NCBI RefSeq assembly: GCF_000203815.1
Contig: NW_004457695.1
Location: forward strand, 682,001 to 746,000
Source of the DNA: Cavenderia fasciculata
Taxonomy: Eukaryota > Evosea > Eumycetozoa > Acytosteliales > Cavenderiaceae
Direction: 5' to 3'
DNA: 64,000 nucleotides
Under the pieces are notes generated by a model. That model was not told the origin of the DNA and made no database searches. It worked only from the letters and a program-made list of their open reading frames with translations. This document shows, piece after piece, positions 1 to 11,800 of the stretch; positions within the stretch are counted from its first letter, which is position 1; every line of letters begins with the position of its first letter. Both the position numbers and the translations under genes were made by a program.

Positions 1-135
1 ATAATTAGAAATCTTCCAAATCATTTCTTTTAAACACCTTACCTCAACGATGATGAACATAACTTATTAATTAGGAATAAAAAGGATTCAAATAATAATA
101 CTATTTGTTATTTGTTATTTGTTATTTTATTTTGT

Positions 136-1850
136 TTAATCATCATCTGACCAATCATCAACATCTGGTAATGTTAGATTTTCTTTTACTAAATTGGTTG
201 ATGAATCATTATCTAAATAATTAAATCTATTATTATTATTTTGATTATTATTTTGATTATTTGGTGAATGATAATCTTGATGATTATTATCGTCATCTTG
301 TCGAGGTTGTTGATCAATATGATTATTTGATTGATCAATTTCTTGTTGATATTTTGATGTATCCCAAACCATGATTTGTTTATCGTTTGAACCAGAGAAG
401 AGGAGTTCTTGGTTGGGATGGAATACACAACAAGTAACACGCTCAAAGTGACCTTTGAGATTACGAACTAGTGTACCTTCCTTGGCATCATATAGATTGA
501 TTGTTTTGCCGTTTGGATGGAACAGGTATTTAGAGTCGTAAGACAGTGCCATTTGATTAGACAGTTTGGAACCATTGATAGAGTTGGGAAAGTCGGTAAA
601 GGTGTTCTTTCCAGTCGTCATATCCCACCGTCTAATCTTACTGTCGTTACCCGTACTGAGAAGTGCCTGTCCATTCTTGGTCCATACAATCGATGTTACA
701 TAGCCATTATGTGCAAACGGTGCATCTTTGGCAGCCATATTTGGTGAGTTTTGTGAAGACGCATCTGTAAATTTAGATGGTTGTTTAAAATATTTTCTAG
801 ATTGTGATTTCAGTGCTCCGTATGGTTGTAGTCCTCCTCCACTACTCACTCCACCTCCACCCCCACCTCCACCACCTCCTCCATTTCCAGAATTAGTTGT
901 AAGTGAAGAAGTAGTCGTATTTTCATTGTGTTGGTCAAGTGCCATAAGACAATTATCTGATCGTCTTATATCCCATAGACGGATAGTCTTGTCAATTGAT
1001 CCCGTTGCCAGGATATGTGGTGAGAATGGAGACCATTGTACACACAAAATACCCTCCTTGTGACCCGACAGACAGTGTGTAGACGATGCAGTCCTAATGT
1101 CGCACAACCGTCCCTTTTGCGACGACGTAACAGCAGCCAAGAGCAGAGTCGATGATGGGATCGCAGACATGGCCACAGCATTGACCGAACAGCCCAAATC
1201 AAAGCTTCTCGATATCTTTTCCTCATTGGTGTCCCAAACCTCTGCAAATCCATCGATCGACCCAGAAAAGAACATACCAGTGTCAAATGGATACCATTGT
1301 ACACACGACATACCCTTTGCCAAATTATTGTCTCTTCTAGGATTTGTAATCTTTGTCAAACATGTTATATGATTCGTTGGTTGTTCAATTTTTGTTGGTT
1401 TCACTCCATCACCATTGGATTGTATAGGTGGTGGTGGTGGTGGAGGCAAAGATAATAAATCATAAATACATATAAATCCATCTGCACCTGCTGACATTAA
1501 ACTAAAGTAAAGTAAATCAAAAAGTTAATATCAATAAATCTTCAGCTGATGATCATTCAACTTTTTGTATGTACATACTATCTATTTTCAGAAGCATCTA
1601 TATCTAAATGATTGATTGAAGCATAGTGAGGAGATGTAATGAATGTTTTAGTTGATAGATCTAATCCTCTCATTCGAAGGTCTATCTCATCGCTTTCATT
1701 CTTGACGACATATGTTAATGATGATGATGAGGTTGATGTTGGCTCTCCTCCATCAGCAGATGTATTCAACAGATGATTACTACTCTTTTTTACTTTTGAC
1801 CCAAACTCTCTTAATAATAAAAAATTGTTTATCTGTCTATTATATGACAT
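136..1850 (-). CDS. ERCC8: ERCC8/CSA-like WD40 protein
   Basis: Two exons (1850-1579 and 1501-136, 77-nt intron, GTATGT donor) give about 545 residues. The join produces ENRYLMSAGADGFICIYDL, which lines up with the first WD blade of human CSA (EGRYMLSGGSDGVIVLYDL). Further matches include VQWYPFDTGMF, LCDIRTASSTHCLSGHKEGI, LATGSIDKTIRLWDIRR and the acidic end DDWSDDD. CSA is the substrate receptor of a CUL4-DDB1 ubiquitin ligase in transcription-coupled nucleotide excision repair, acting in the nucleus at stalled RNA polymerase II. The loop after the LDQHN motif carries an insert of about 65 residues with a poly-Gly run and Ser/Asn-rich sequence. The N-terminal 50 residues and the Asn-rich stretch before the C-terminus are low complexity. 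The identification rests on homology along the full length; only the first 50 residues are weakly anchored. Confidence 0.92.
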
Positions 1851-2070
1851 ATCATTATATGTATCTCTTTGAAATTAATTAAGTATGTTCACAATGAATA
1901 AAGTAAAGTCAAGCTGAGCCCTTGTGGGTGCTACTCGGAATTCAAAAAGATATCTTTTTTTAATTTAAAAAATGACGCTTTACAAAGAGTAGTTCAAACT
2001 TTGTACTTTGAAGTCACATACTTTCTATTTATATTTATATCTTTATTTGTATTTATAGAAATAGAGAGGA
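1851..2070. promoter_or_regulatory. Shared 5' region of two divergent genes
   Basis: The ERCC8-like gene and the gene starting at 2071 are transcribed away from each other from this 220-bp gap, so it probably carries both promoters. It contains T-rich runs, and a small inverted pair ACAAAG...CTTTGT near 1982-2005. No individual factor site can be named. Confidence 0.4.
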
Positions 2071-2987
2071 ATGAGTACACAACAATTAGATAAATATGTT
2101 GTACCTTTTGGATTGGTGTGTGCATCATCGGTAGCATTTTACTATTGTTGGTTCAAGAGACAATCAGAGGACACAAAGAATGTTTCGGACAATAGATACG
2201 TACAGTCAATCAAGTATTGTATGGATCAAGCAAATATAGATTCAAGAATTAGAGAAATACTACTTGAAGGATGTAAACAAGAACTTCCCTTTGATGATGA
2301 AAGAGAACAAGAACGTCAGAAACATATTGAAATCATCATTGTACATGATACCAAAGTATCATTGGATTTGGTAGATCAAGTTGGTCTATACTTGTATAAT
2401 AAGAGTGTAACAATCAAGAAATTACTCGCACTTAAACATAAACAACAAGCTGCTCTACAAAAGACGTCTTTTGGTGGGGAAGCCGAGTTAAAGATTTATA
2501 GTATCATGTCTGATGATTTCATTCACCATGATCCACACAAAACATCCAATGGTCTAGTCAAGTTGATTGTGACAATCGACTCTTGTTACCCCAATTCATC
2601 ATTTAAACTGTTACAACTAAATGCCAAAGCATCTCAATTGTTGTCTTGTAGTCATCCCCTCATCAACTTGTATGACCATCAAATCTCTGATGACGCTTCA
2701 CAAGACAATTTACCTTTGACTGTATGTATACTATAAATCATAATCATACTATACTATTATTCCATTTATTTATACTAACAACAACAACAACAACAATAAC
2801 ACCATTCTGACTATAACAGAAACAAAGTATAGAGATGGTACTTGGATTATCTGGATTCCAAGACGCCAAAACAGAACAATTTATAAATGGACATAACCTC
2901 ACTTTGATTACTTCAGTTTCACCTAGTTGGCCAATTGGTCAATCTGATCCAATCAATCCAAATAATCAAAATACAACTAAAAGTTAA
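2071..2987 (+). CDS. Single-pass membrane protein, unknown function
   Basis: Exon 1 2071-2721 and exon 2 2820-2987 (phase-0 join, GTATGT donor, CAG acceptor) give a 272-residue protein. Residues about 8-28 (VVPFGLVCASSVAFYYCWF) form one hydrophobic segment followed by KRQ, typical of an N-terminal signal anchor; ER or mitochondrial outer membrane placement is possible. The rest is soluble and mixed in composition, with a C-terminal Asn/Gln/Pro-rich tail. I do not recognise a family. The second exon is supported only by frame continuity and clean splice signals. Confidence 0.7.
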
Positions 2988-3071
2988 TCATTTATAATAA
3001 CTCGTTGATTTGTTTATTAATTAATTTATTATTCTTTTAATATTTACATATCTCTATCTATCTCTATCTCT

Positions 3072-3502
3072 TTATAGAGAACCTTTCTTTGTAAAAGCTT
3101 TGATAACATATTTGGCATAGGAAGGATTATTTGTTAACCAACGACCACTCAAATAGCTACAACTGAGGATAGCTCTATAGTTGTTGTCACGAATATAATT
3201 CATTGCGCCCGATGCCAAGATCTCTGCTATGCCTTTACCTCTTTGACTTGTTGGAACAAATGTATGATGCATATCAAATTCATTATCTATTCTATGATAG
3301 TCTAAATGTGCAACATCTTTGTGTATATGTGTAGTAAATCAATCAGAATGAGTACTCATATATCTATCTTTTCTTTTGTTCAAGACAGCTGATGATCGAT
3401 TGATTGATATCTACCTCCATTTTCAAAGTTCATAGAGAATTGACTCGAACTGGGATGATGATTAACTGGTGGTGTAGTTGATTTATTACTTTGTTCTGAC
3501 AT
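3072..3502 (-). CDS. NATD1-like GNAT-fold N-acetyltransferase
   Basis: Two exons (3502-3415 and 3316-3072, 98-nt intron) encode 110 residues, close to the 113 of human NATD1. Joining them gives MNFENGDVAHLDYHRIDNEF followed by MHHTFVPTSQRGKGIAEILA. This matches the small GNAT-related family that has the pattern VxHTxVPxxxRGxGIAxxL (acetyl-CoA pyrophosphate-binding loop RGKGIA at about residues 58-63). The conserved end (CSYLSGRWLTNNPSY) corresponds to the family's CWY-x-KYVKENP segment. Substrate is unknown for the family in general. The gene is tail-to-tail with the membrane protein gene, separated by only 84 bp. Confidence 0.85.
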
Positions 3503-4704
3503 TACTTTGTTATCAGTGAATAATATAATATATTATAATATATATAATATTTTTTCTTATACAAAATTTAATAGTTTTAACTTGCCTCCTTTTATCTTTG
3601 TTCATTTTTTTTTTTATATTATTAATTTAGCGTAGTACGAAGAAGAATCCTCAATCAATCTCAGAAGAATTACATCAAATAGCTCAGAAGAATGCAATTC
3701 GAGTCATAATTAATATTCTTACATGTAAGATTCATTAAAGTGGAGTAATAAGAGTTATTACTTCGTGGCATTAAGTGATGATTTTGGATACAATCAAGGT
3801 ATGTGATGTCGTTATATTTCATTAAACAGAGAGAATATCAAAGAATGATCGTGAGCGTTTGCACGGCAGGTTTTAACGATCAATACAATGCCAATAAGCA
3901 ATCGTTGCGATTTCAGTAGACAAGGCTTGCACAAGGAATAAATATCTTCATGACTTGTTGATGGAAAGTGACAATAATCCATTATCGATTCATGTATGTC
4001 CATATAGAGTTGGTTATGACTCTCTACTAATTAACTCCATCTACTCTAAAGAGATCACCCTCCCAACCAAAACACAATCAATATTCAACTAATAACCAAT
4101 ATGTTAATAATCAATATCATCATCAACCAAACAATAATCAACAGCCTTATCAGTTTCGTCTTTGACCGTTAATTGGTAACCAGTTACATCAACAACAGTG
4201 AAACTACAATCGCCATGAGCTTTTAAACACCACTCGAAAGAATGATCAAGAGGTTTCGATGAGCATCGATTATGTTGTCGATGTCATTATCATGATTATT
4301 AACTATTGTTTCATATAATGTCATGACAACAGTAAATAATGATAATGGCATTGACAACAACCTCTCTACTCTACCAACTACATTATTATATAGTATGTAT
4401 ACATAATAATTATGAAAATTGTGATTGATGATTTATACACATTAGGAGTTCCATTTACTCCCCTTTATTATTTCTTTCCTATCCCTATTTTTTATAAAAG
4501 CATAGCATGATCCTTTACAAACATTTAATTAAATTAGGTATAATTACAAAAATACTCCTTATGTACACTAATAGAAAGAGTGGAGAAGAACATCCAGAGA
4601 GTCAACAGTATCAACTATCTATAATGAAATCCTTTTTAACTTATGTAAAAAATAATAAATAAATAATTATTATTTAATTTAATTATAATATTTTATTTAT
4701 TGAA
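3503..4704. other. Intergenic DNA with degraded coding-like remnant
   Basis: No intact gene is visible. About 4030-4170 (plus strand) reads as a short open stretch rich in Asn, Gln and His (NQYHHQPNNNQQPYQF) with no start or homologue I recognise, and 3640-4010 also has non-random, less AT-rich sequence. It may be the remains of a lost gene or an old element, but I cannot assign a family. A direct repeat lies at 4432-4483. Confidence 0.4.
4432..4483 (+). repeat. Direct repeat, left copy
   Basis: A 52-bp block beginning TTTATACACATTAGGAGTTC recurs in the same orientation at 7415-7462 with only small differences. Similarity extends weakly to either side. The two copies bracket the ankyrin-like gene. 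Confidence 0.85.
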
Positions 4705-7251
4705 TTATTTAAATGTTGACAATAGTTTGGTGAGGAATTGATTATTGTGGGTCATACCATTAGCTATGTTTTTGATATTAGTCGATAATAGTCCGACGAG
4801 GGTTGGGTCAGATACATTTGTAGTGATGGCTCTATTATCAATTTTATTATAATTGAAATAAATTAATCGAAGGATACCTGAATGTTCAAACGAGTATCTG
4901 TAATATTTTATCAAGGGTGAAAGAGAAACTCCCATGTCGATGAGGAGTAGAAAGAGGTCTGGATCCAAACGTTTTGAATATGGTCTTTGGGACAGAGGAA
5001 CAGCATCAATGATACCATTCTCAAAGAGTAATCTAGTGGTTTCGATAACCGACTTGTTACCAAGGTCAAGTGATGTTGGTTGTATTTGGAGCTTTGGGAT
5101 GGACCGATGGTGCCCATTCTCGACAATCCATTTAATAGTTGACAAATATCCCAACCTAGCCATCTCTTTAAAATCAAAATTAAATGTTTTTCCTGAAAAG
5201 TAAGAGGATGAGGAGGGATCCATGTCTTGAACGTGTGAAAATAGCCAAATGAGGTTATGTTGTTTTGGTTTGATTGCTAATGAAATCATTTGAACAGTCA
5301 CTGTTAAATTACTTTGAAATCTATCCCATAGATATTGAAGTACCGATACACCACGATTGACCGCTGCTGATTTAAATACATTTTGAATCTTGTTGATTTG
5401 TAAAATGGAAGTTTCTCCAAATCGTTGGTACATAAAGTCGAGTATCTTTAGACAAGTATCGTCATCTACATGCGTATACTCTACCAAATTGGATAATGGA
5501 ATGCATTGTCCTTGAATTAGCGGGAATAGGTATTTTGCCAAATCCAACCTACCCATACGTATTGCCCTCTCAAAGAGATTATCGTAGTTTGGTTTATCCA
5601 TTCTAGCCAACAAGAATTGAATTGTTTCAAGTGATGGTTTTTGATCATCGATCTTGATTTCTATCGAGTTTTTGAGGAAATGTGGATAGTCTCGATCGAT
5701 CATTTCAATAGACTCTTGCAAGTTCATGGGAATTGCATTTGAAAACAACAAGTATTCTACTGATGATTCATCACCTTCTTCTTTCTTGATTCGATATACG
5801 TATTCGAGTATATCATTGTTTCTAAACTTGAAATTTTTTAGGCCTTTTGGTAAACCAATCTTAAGTCTAGCCTTGATAATCTCGAATATCTCTTTTCTAT
5901 CTTGTTGCAATGATCTTCTGGCAATATCCTCTATGTCAAATGGATTTCTAAATATTGAATTAGCAGCCAAAAGTACTTTGCATAAATCGGTACGATTATG
6001 ATCAATTGTGTAGTAAATAGTATTATTTGAGAATCCTTGGTTTTTATTTCCCAATAAATAGATTACCATTTCTATATTTCCATTTTCAATTGCCTATATT
6101 AATTAAATAAAAAAAAAAAAAAAGGAGGTTAATATCTTTTTTTATCAAATGATTATACTATATATATATATAGATATAATACATACCATTTGAATAGTAG
6201 TTTGAGTACAAAATGATACATATTCAGGTACGAGGAACTTTACAATATGAAGGTGACCTTTGCCTACTGCTTTATCCAATACTTTAATCATGATATTTTT
6301 AAATATGTTTGTATTTGTTTCTATTAAATTCTTGAGCGCTACCAAGTTACCAGTTGAAGCAGCTTCGCACATTAGTTCTTGAAAATTAAATAAATCATTA
6401 TGAGCACTATAATGATGATTTTTTTGAATCGTTTTAAAAAGGTCATTGTCTCCTAGTTGCACTGCATTGATAATTAATCTTGACAAAAGTGTCTCTAACC
6501 GTTTGTTTTTGGCAAGATTTAAAGAGATGTATTTATACACTCTTGATCGTAGATCTGATGATTGTATTGTAATAGAGGTCGGCCAAATCTCTGCCAAATT
6601 TGAAAACGTTTCAAATGGTAGATAATCAATGATTTCATCACGATTGTTTAGTTGTTTCTCTACTTGAATACCATATTTAATGGGTTTAAACAAACTAGAC
6701 ATATCTATAGAATCATTGACGACTTTATATTCTTCTTCTTTTGATTGCTCCATTGCCCACTTGAAGATTTTAGTTTGATTATAGTATACAGCGTACCAAA
6801 TGATAGAGTACGGTATTTCGGGCAAGTGTCTAGACAACCTCTTCCAAATCTCTTGAATATAATCAAAGTGACCGTCTCTGACTATGAAATTGATGATGGT
6901 CATATAATGAGGCGTGTAAGGTATATCATCTCCTTGTTTTGTCCAACGATACTTTGGATAGACGACTTGTTCTTGATAGGCAATAATCTTTTTAATTTGA
7001 TCAACGTAACCATGTCTTGACAACTGATCGATATTATCTTTTAGTTCGTTCCATCTATACACTTTTAAAGGTCCATTCTTATCTTTTTCACTTGTTCTTT
7101 TAAAAGTCACTCGATCAATGTAGTTGTTGTGAGTCTTCTTGTTGTGTATGTTGCATACTTCTTTCAAGTGATAAAATATACATCTTTGTATAATCACATT
7201 TTTGAACAATCTTGGAAATAACTCTTGTTGATGATTATTATTATTATTCAT
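4705..7251 (-). CDS. Ankyrin-like repeat protein of a dictyostelid family
   Basis: Two exons (7251-6187, 6093-4705; 93-nt intron, phase 0) give about 817 residues. The N-terminus (LFPRLFKNVIIQRCIFYHL) followed by helical modules such as AIENGNIEMVIYLLGNKN and AVGKGHLHIVKFLVPEY is typical of large dictyostelid families of degenerate ankyrin-type helix pairs. The first in-frame ATG is at 7251; the frame is open four codons further but without ATG. Role unknown, presumably protein binding. It stands alone here, but the repeats on both sides hint at a former tandem neighbour. Confidence 0.8.
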
Positions 7252-7814
7252 TGTTTCTATCAATAAATTTTAAAAAAACCATCGCTCTCATATGTGAGTT
7301 CTCTTTATAATATGATAATAAATAGAGATAATTTTTGTCTTATTTCTTCATTAAATGAGACCAACAACATTATTAAATATTATGAAAACATAAATATTAT
7401 AATAATAGTGATGGTTTATACACATTAGGAGTTCCATTTACTCCCTTTATTTCTTTCCTATCTTTAATATTTTTTATATTAGCCTATTATAAATTAGTAA
7501 AAATTCTTTAATTTATTTGATTATTATTTTTGTATTAATTTCAACCAAGTGTCAGGAAGAGGGTGCTCCTTTGGTAAATATAAATACTTTCCATATATCC
7601 AATTTACTATATATATTTAATGACCAACTGGGACAATTTAAACAGCTGTTATATGAATGAATCAATGAATGGTCAGCTAACTTACACCACCTGTACCCGA
7701 TATGCTGTTCAATCAACATTATTATCAACATGTTATTGAGGGGGAGTCGTAGTAGTGATGGTGGCGGTGGTGGTGGAAGGATTTATAATTTCATATTGGT
7801 ACGCTTGCCAAGAT
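7252..7814. other. Intergenic, includes right repeat copy
   Basis: AT-rich upstream DNA of the ankyrin-like gene. It contains the second repeat copy at 7415-7462 and, near 7739-7780, a GT/GGTGGT-rich patch. No gene is visible. Confidence 0.5.
7415..7462 (+). repeat. Direct repeat, right copy
   Basis: Partner of 4432-4483 in the same orientation. This copy lies about 160 bp upstream of the ankyrin-like gene's start, so the block may be a piece of that family's 5' region. Confidence 0.85.
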
Positions 7815-8754
7815 TTATAAATCGTGATCTGGGTTATGTGAAATGAGTGTTTCTCTGTCTTGTTGTTGTTGTAGTTGTTGTAATGGTTGTTCTTGTTGTT
7901 CTAGTTTTTGTTGTTGTTTGAATAGGTTTTTCTTTTTATCTTTAAAGTAAAAATCGGCAGCCATTATAAGTACATATGCAAAAGAGATGACTGCATAAAC
8001 GAATCCATCCTTTGGACCCCATTCTACCAAAGCATAATCGTCACGTGAAGCACTATTTGTGCCTCTTTTGAGTCCAGAAAAGCTTGTGCAAATGGTTGAA
8101 GCTCTGATACCAGCATCATCATCATTATCAGTGTCAAGACACAAAGTCTTGTTGATCGTGAAAAGATTGAGCCAAGTAGCTGCCGTAGAAATAAGTAAAA
8201 GAAACAAAGTTACATAACGAGACCACAGTGAAATCTTTCTTAATCGTTGATAGGATCCATGTTTCATTTTCTTAGCCATAATCTTGCTAGTTATAATACC
8301 AAAACTTACAAGTATCTTTCAGAATCGATATTAATATTTATAATATTCAATCTCTCTCTCCCTATGCGTGACATACCACTAAAAAAGAGAAAGCTACGAG
8401 GTTATAGGACACACGGACCTTGTCTGTAACTGCTGAGCCAACTGGTTGCGTTTCTTGAATCTCTATGCCTAAAATAGCATTTTCATCAGTTTGACCCAAA
8501 GTGGTTGTAACACAATCGATAAATCTACATTCTTGATAGTAATGCCTAATGCATCAAGTTGAGAGAGAGAGACATGCAGGTGAGTGATCATTTGTAAAAA
8601 GGATAATATACATTAGTTAATGTTTAATATTTCATTCATTCAATTGTCATCAACCATACCATGGCGAGATAAGCGTTAAAACCAAGAACATTGATACGGA
8701 GGCAAGGAATAAAAAGTAAACTTTCTCAGTAAAACTACATATTCTGTCTTTCAT
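7815..8754 (-). CDS. Four-pass membrane protein, unknown
   Basis: Three exons (8754-8660, 8545-8377, 8282-7815) join cleanly in frame to 243 residues. Four hydrophobic segments are visible: about 11-28 (VYFLFLASVSMFLVLTLI), 77-91 (YNLVAFSFLVIMA), 109-128 (YVTLFLLLISTAATWLNLF) and 187-207 (GFVYAVISFAYVLIMAADF). SPWHYYQECRFIDC follows the first segment, a W-containing large outer loop with Cys residues, as in tetraspan proteins of the claudin/PMP22 kind; this resemblance is only topological. The C-terminal cytoplasmic tail is Gln-rich. The last exon alone would look like a 154-residue gene, but the upstream exons share frame and splice signals. Confidence 0.72.
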
Positions 8755-8891
8755 TGTCTGATCTGTGACCCTAAATTATAAATAGATAAATAGAGATTAG
8801 ATGCAGTGATCAAAAAAGATCCTTCCAAAGACCATCTCGAAAATTTTCGGACCAATATATGTTAGATTTAATTATTTATTAATTGTTTGTT

Positions 8892-11800
8892 TTAAGGTTT
8901 TTGATTTAAAGTTAAAGACATTAGATCCAAGATGAATAACATGATCATGTTACTTTTAGCTTGAACAATGTCCTCCCAGAAAATGATGGCGGTTGAACCG
9001 AGTCGTCGAGCCATGCTAATGACATACTTGGCATTTGATTTGCGTGACTCTTCCGTGTCGACTTGACTTTTAGGTTCGACCAACTTGTAGTCAATACTGC
9101 CTGCGTGTATAGACTCGAGGAGATCGAGTAAAAAGAGACCGTCACGTAGACCTGAATCGCTAAACCCTTTGATTGTAATGTTGCTGGCCTTGTCGTTGGT
9201 TTTGGCTACTTGTTGTACACGGGCATTTGCCCATTGCACCAAATCACCTTCTGTAATCTCCTTGCCATCCTTGCCTTTAAGACTAACCTTTTTCATACAG
9301 CTGTATCGCATCATCTGCCACACAAACGACAACAAGTATTTCTTGTGACAATCGACAAAGTCTTTGCCGGCAATACCAACCAATGAAAACTTTAAATCTT
9401 TACCTAGTTTGACGCAATAGTTGCAGTTTTCCGTCATTGAGAATGTGTTGGATGGCGTCATATTCACTTTTTTCCAATTGACAATACCCGTCGATATTTG
9501 ATCCAATGCTCGAAGTAACAACAGTCCGTCTTTAAAATCATCCAAACTGGATGCCGAGATATCGACTGTCTTGAGCCATATCTTGGCTGCCTTTTCCTCG
9601 CTACTCGGTGTATGGTTGGGTAATTCGGGTGACAGTACCAACATTTCCTCCGTTAGTTGAATTCCCGATTTCAAGTCAAACAACTGAGCCATTAAAAAGA
9701 TTGCTTTGTGTTCATCCGACTCACTCTGCAAATCCAATAATGTCACAATTCTAGGACACCCCAATACATTCTTTATATAATCTATAATCTCCTCAATTGA
9801 ACTATTCAATGTAATTCCACAATCCGGATATAATTGTTTCATTATTGAATTCCATACTTTTAATTCCTAAAGTAAAATAAATAAAAATTAATATTAAATT
9901 ATATTATTTCTTTGTTTTTTTTTTTCTTTCTTTCTTACATTTAATTTTGTAAAATCTTGTTTAATAATATTTTGATCCTTTTTTAAGAAATGATTAAACC
10001 ATCTTTTAATATAGATTGATGGGTCCAAACGAACAAAATTATCCCAACTTTCCTTTTCCTTTTCATTTTGTTTTAATGGGTTATTTTTCCACAAGAATGC
10101 CAATTCTGGATGTTTTTCTAAATTGATTGTATGTAATATACCAACATACAACACTTCAAATAATAATTTAAATAATGCTACATCCTATAAAATAAAAAAT
10201 GGAAAAATAAAAATTAACATATAATATAATTGAATATTTATATTTTTTGTCTCCATACATTATACATAATATCATCAACTTGGAAATTAGTATATCCACC
10301 AAATAATTTCAAAGTACTAATGATTAAAGTTAAATTGTCCTTGTTATTTTCAATTGATTGATTATTATTATTATTACTACTATCATCTGTAACTAGTAAT
10401 GCTCTAGTATCAATACAATCATTGATATAATAATTTAATACATTACTTGATTGATTATTATTTTTAAATAAATTGAATAAAAGATTAATATAATTGGATA
10501 TATTTGTTTTCTTTTTCTTTTTTTGTACATACCAAAATATTTTACCAGTTAATAATTTGTTAATAGTACAATATTTACAAGTAATGGATAAAGATGAATC
10601 TGGTAATATTTGTAATACATGTTTAACCATTTCCAATTCTCTACCATTTAATGATCCTTCTATACATGTGTGTTGCTGATTGCTACTGTTCTCTCTAGGA
10701 GTATTATTACGAGAACACTCTGCAATTGCAATTTCCTTTTCTCTTTCAATCTCATCAATCTTTAATTTATGAATTTCTAATAATCTTGATTTCTCTTGTT
10801 CTTGATTAGCCAATTGATTAGCAAGACTATCCAACTGTAATTTCAATTTTGCATTTTCATCTTTTAATCTTTGATTTTCTTCTTGCAACAATGTATTCTC
10901 TTGTTTTAATCTTGTATTTTCATCAAATGTATCATCAAATTGTTGTTTTAATCTTGTTATTTCATCTTTTGATCTTTCAATTTGTTCTACCAATTGAGAG
11001 GATTGTTGGTTTGATTTGGCCAATTGTTCTATTTCATCTACCAATTTTTGATTTTCCTCTGTCAATTTTGTATTCTCTTGTTTTAGTCTTGTATTTTCAT
11101 CATCAAATTGTTGTTTTAATTTGATCATTTCATCTTTTGATCTTTCAATTTGTTCATTTGATAGAGTCAATTGTTGATTTGATTTTGAAATTTCATCTAC
11201 CAATCTTGCGTTATCTTGTTTTAATCTTGTATTTTCATCAGATGAATCACCAATTTGTTGCTTTAATCTTGTAATTTCATCTGTTGAACTTCCATTTGAT
11301 AGAGACAATTGTTGATTTAATTTGATTATTTCTTCTGACAATCTATGATTTTCATCCTTTAATCTTGCATTTTTATCATTTAATCTTCTATTTTCATTAT
11401 TTGATTGATTTAATTGTTCAGTCAATTGAGAATTTTGGTCATTTGATTTGGTTAATTCATCTACCAATCTTGTATTTTCTTGTTTTAATCTTGTGATTTC
11501 ATCTGTAGATCTTTCAACTTGTTCAACCAATTGAGAAGTATGTTGATTTGATTTGGTCAATTGTTCATTTAATCTTGCATTTTCACCGTTTGATTTGTCT
11601 ACTTGAACTTTTAATCGAATGATTTCTTCATTTGGTTTGGTAGATTCATTGATTAAATTGGAAACTTGTTGGTTTGATTGATCGACTTGATCTTTTAATC
11701 TTGACATTTCATCATTTGATTTGATAGCATCATCTTTTAATCTTGTAATTTCACCGTTTGATTTGGCAATCTCTTCCATTAATCTTGCAATCTCGTCTTT

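Noticed and set aside
728-1063. Open frame with a poly-Pro run on the plus strand
   Set aside because: It is the antisense of the poly-Gly insert of the ERCC8-like gene, with no homology.
3812-4003. 63-codon minus-strand frame in the 3.5-4.7 kb gap
   Set aside because: It has no conserved feature; the surrounding DNA looks like degraded remnant sequence.
3620-4300. Possible retroelement remnant
   Set aside because: The Asn/Gln/His-rich open piece could be from many sources; no reverse transcriptase, integrase or terminal repeat is visible, so no element family is named.
10494-10560. Possible extra intron in the fimbrin-like gene (GTATGT inside FWYVQKKKKK)
   Set aside because: A donor-like site exists, but no convincing acceptor follows that keeps the frame to the next exon; reading through is open.
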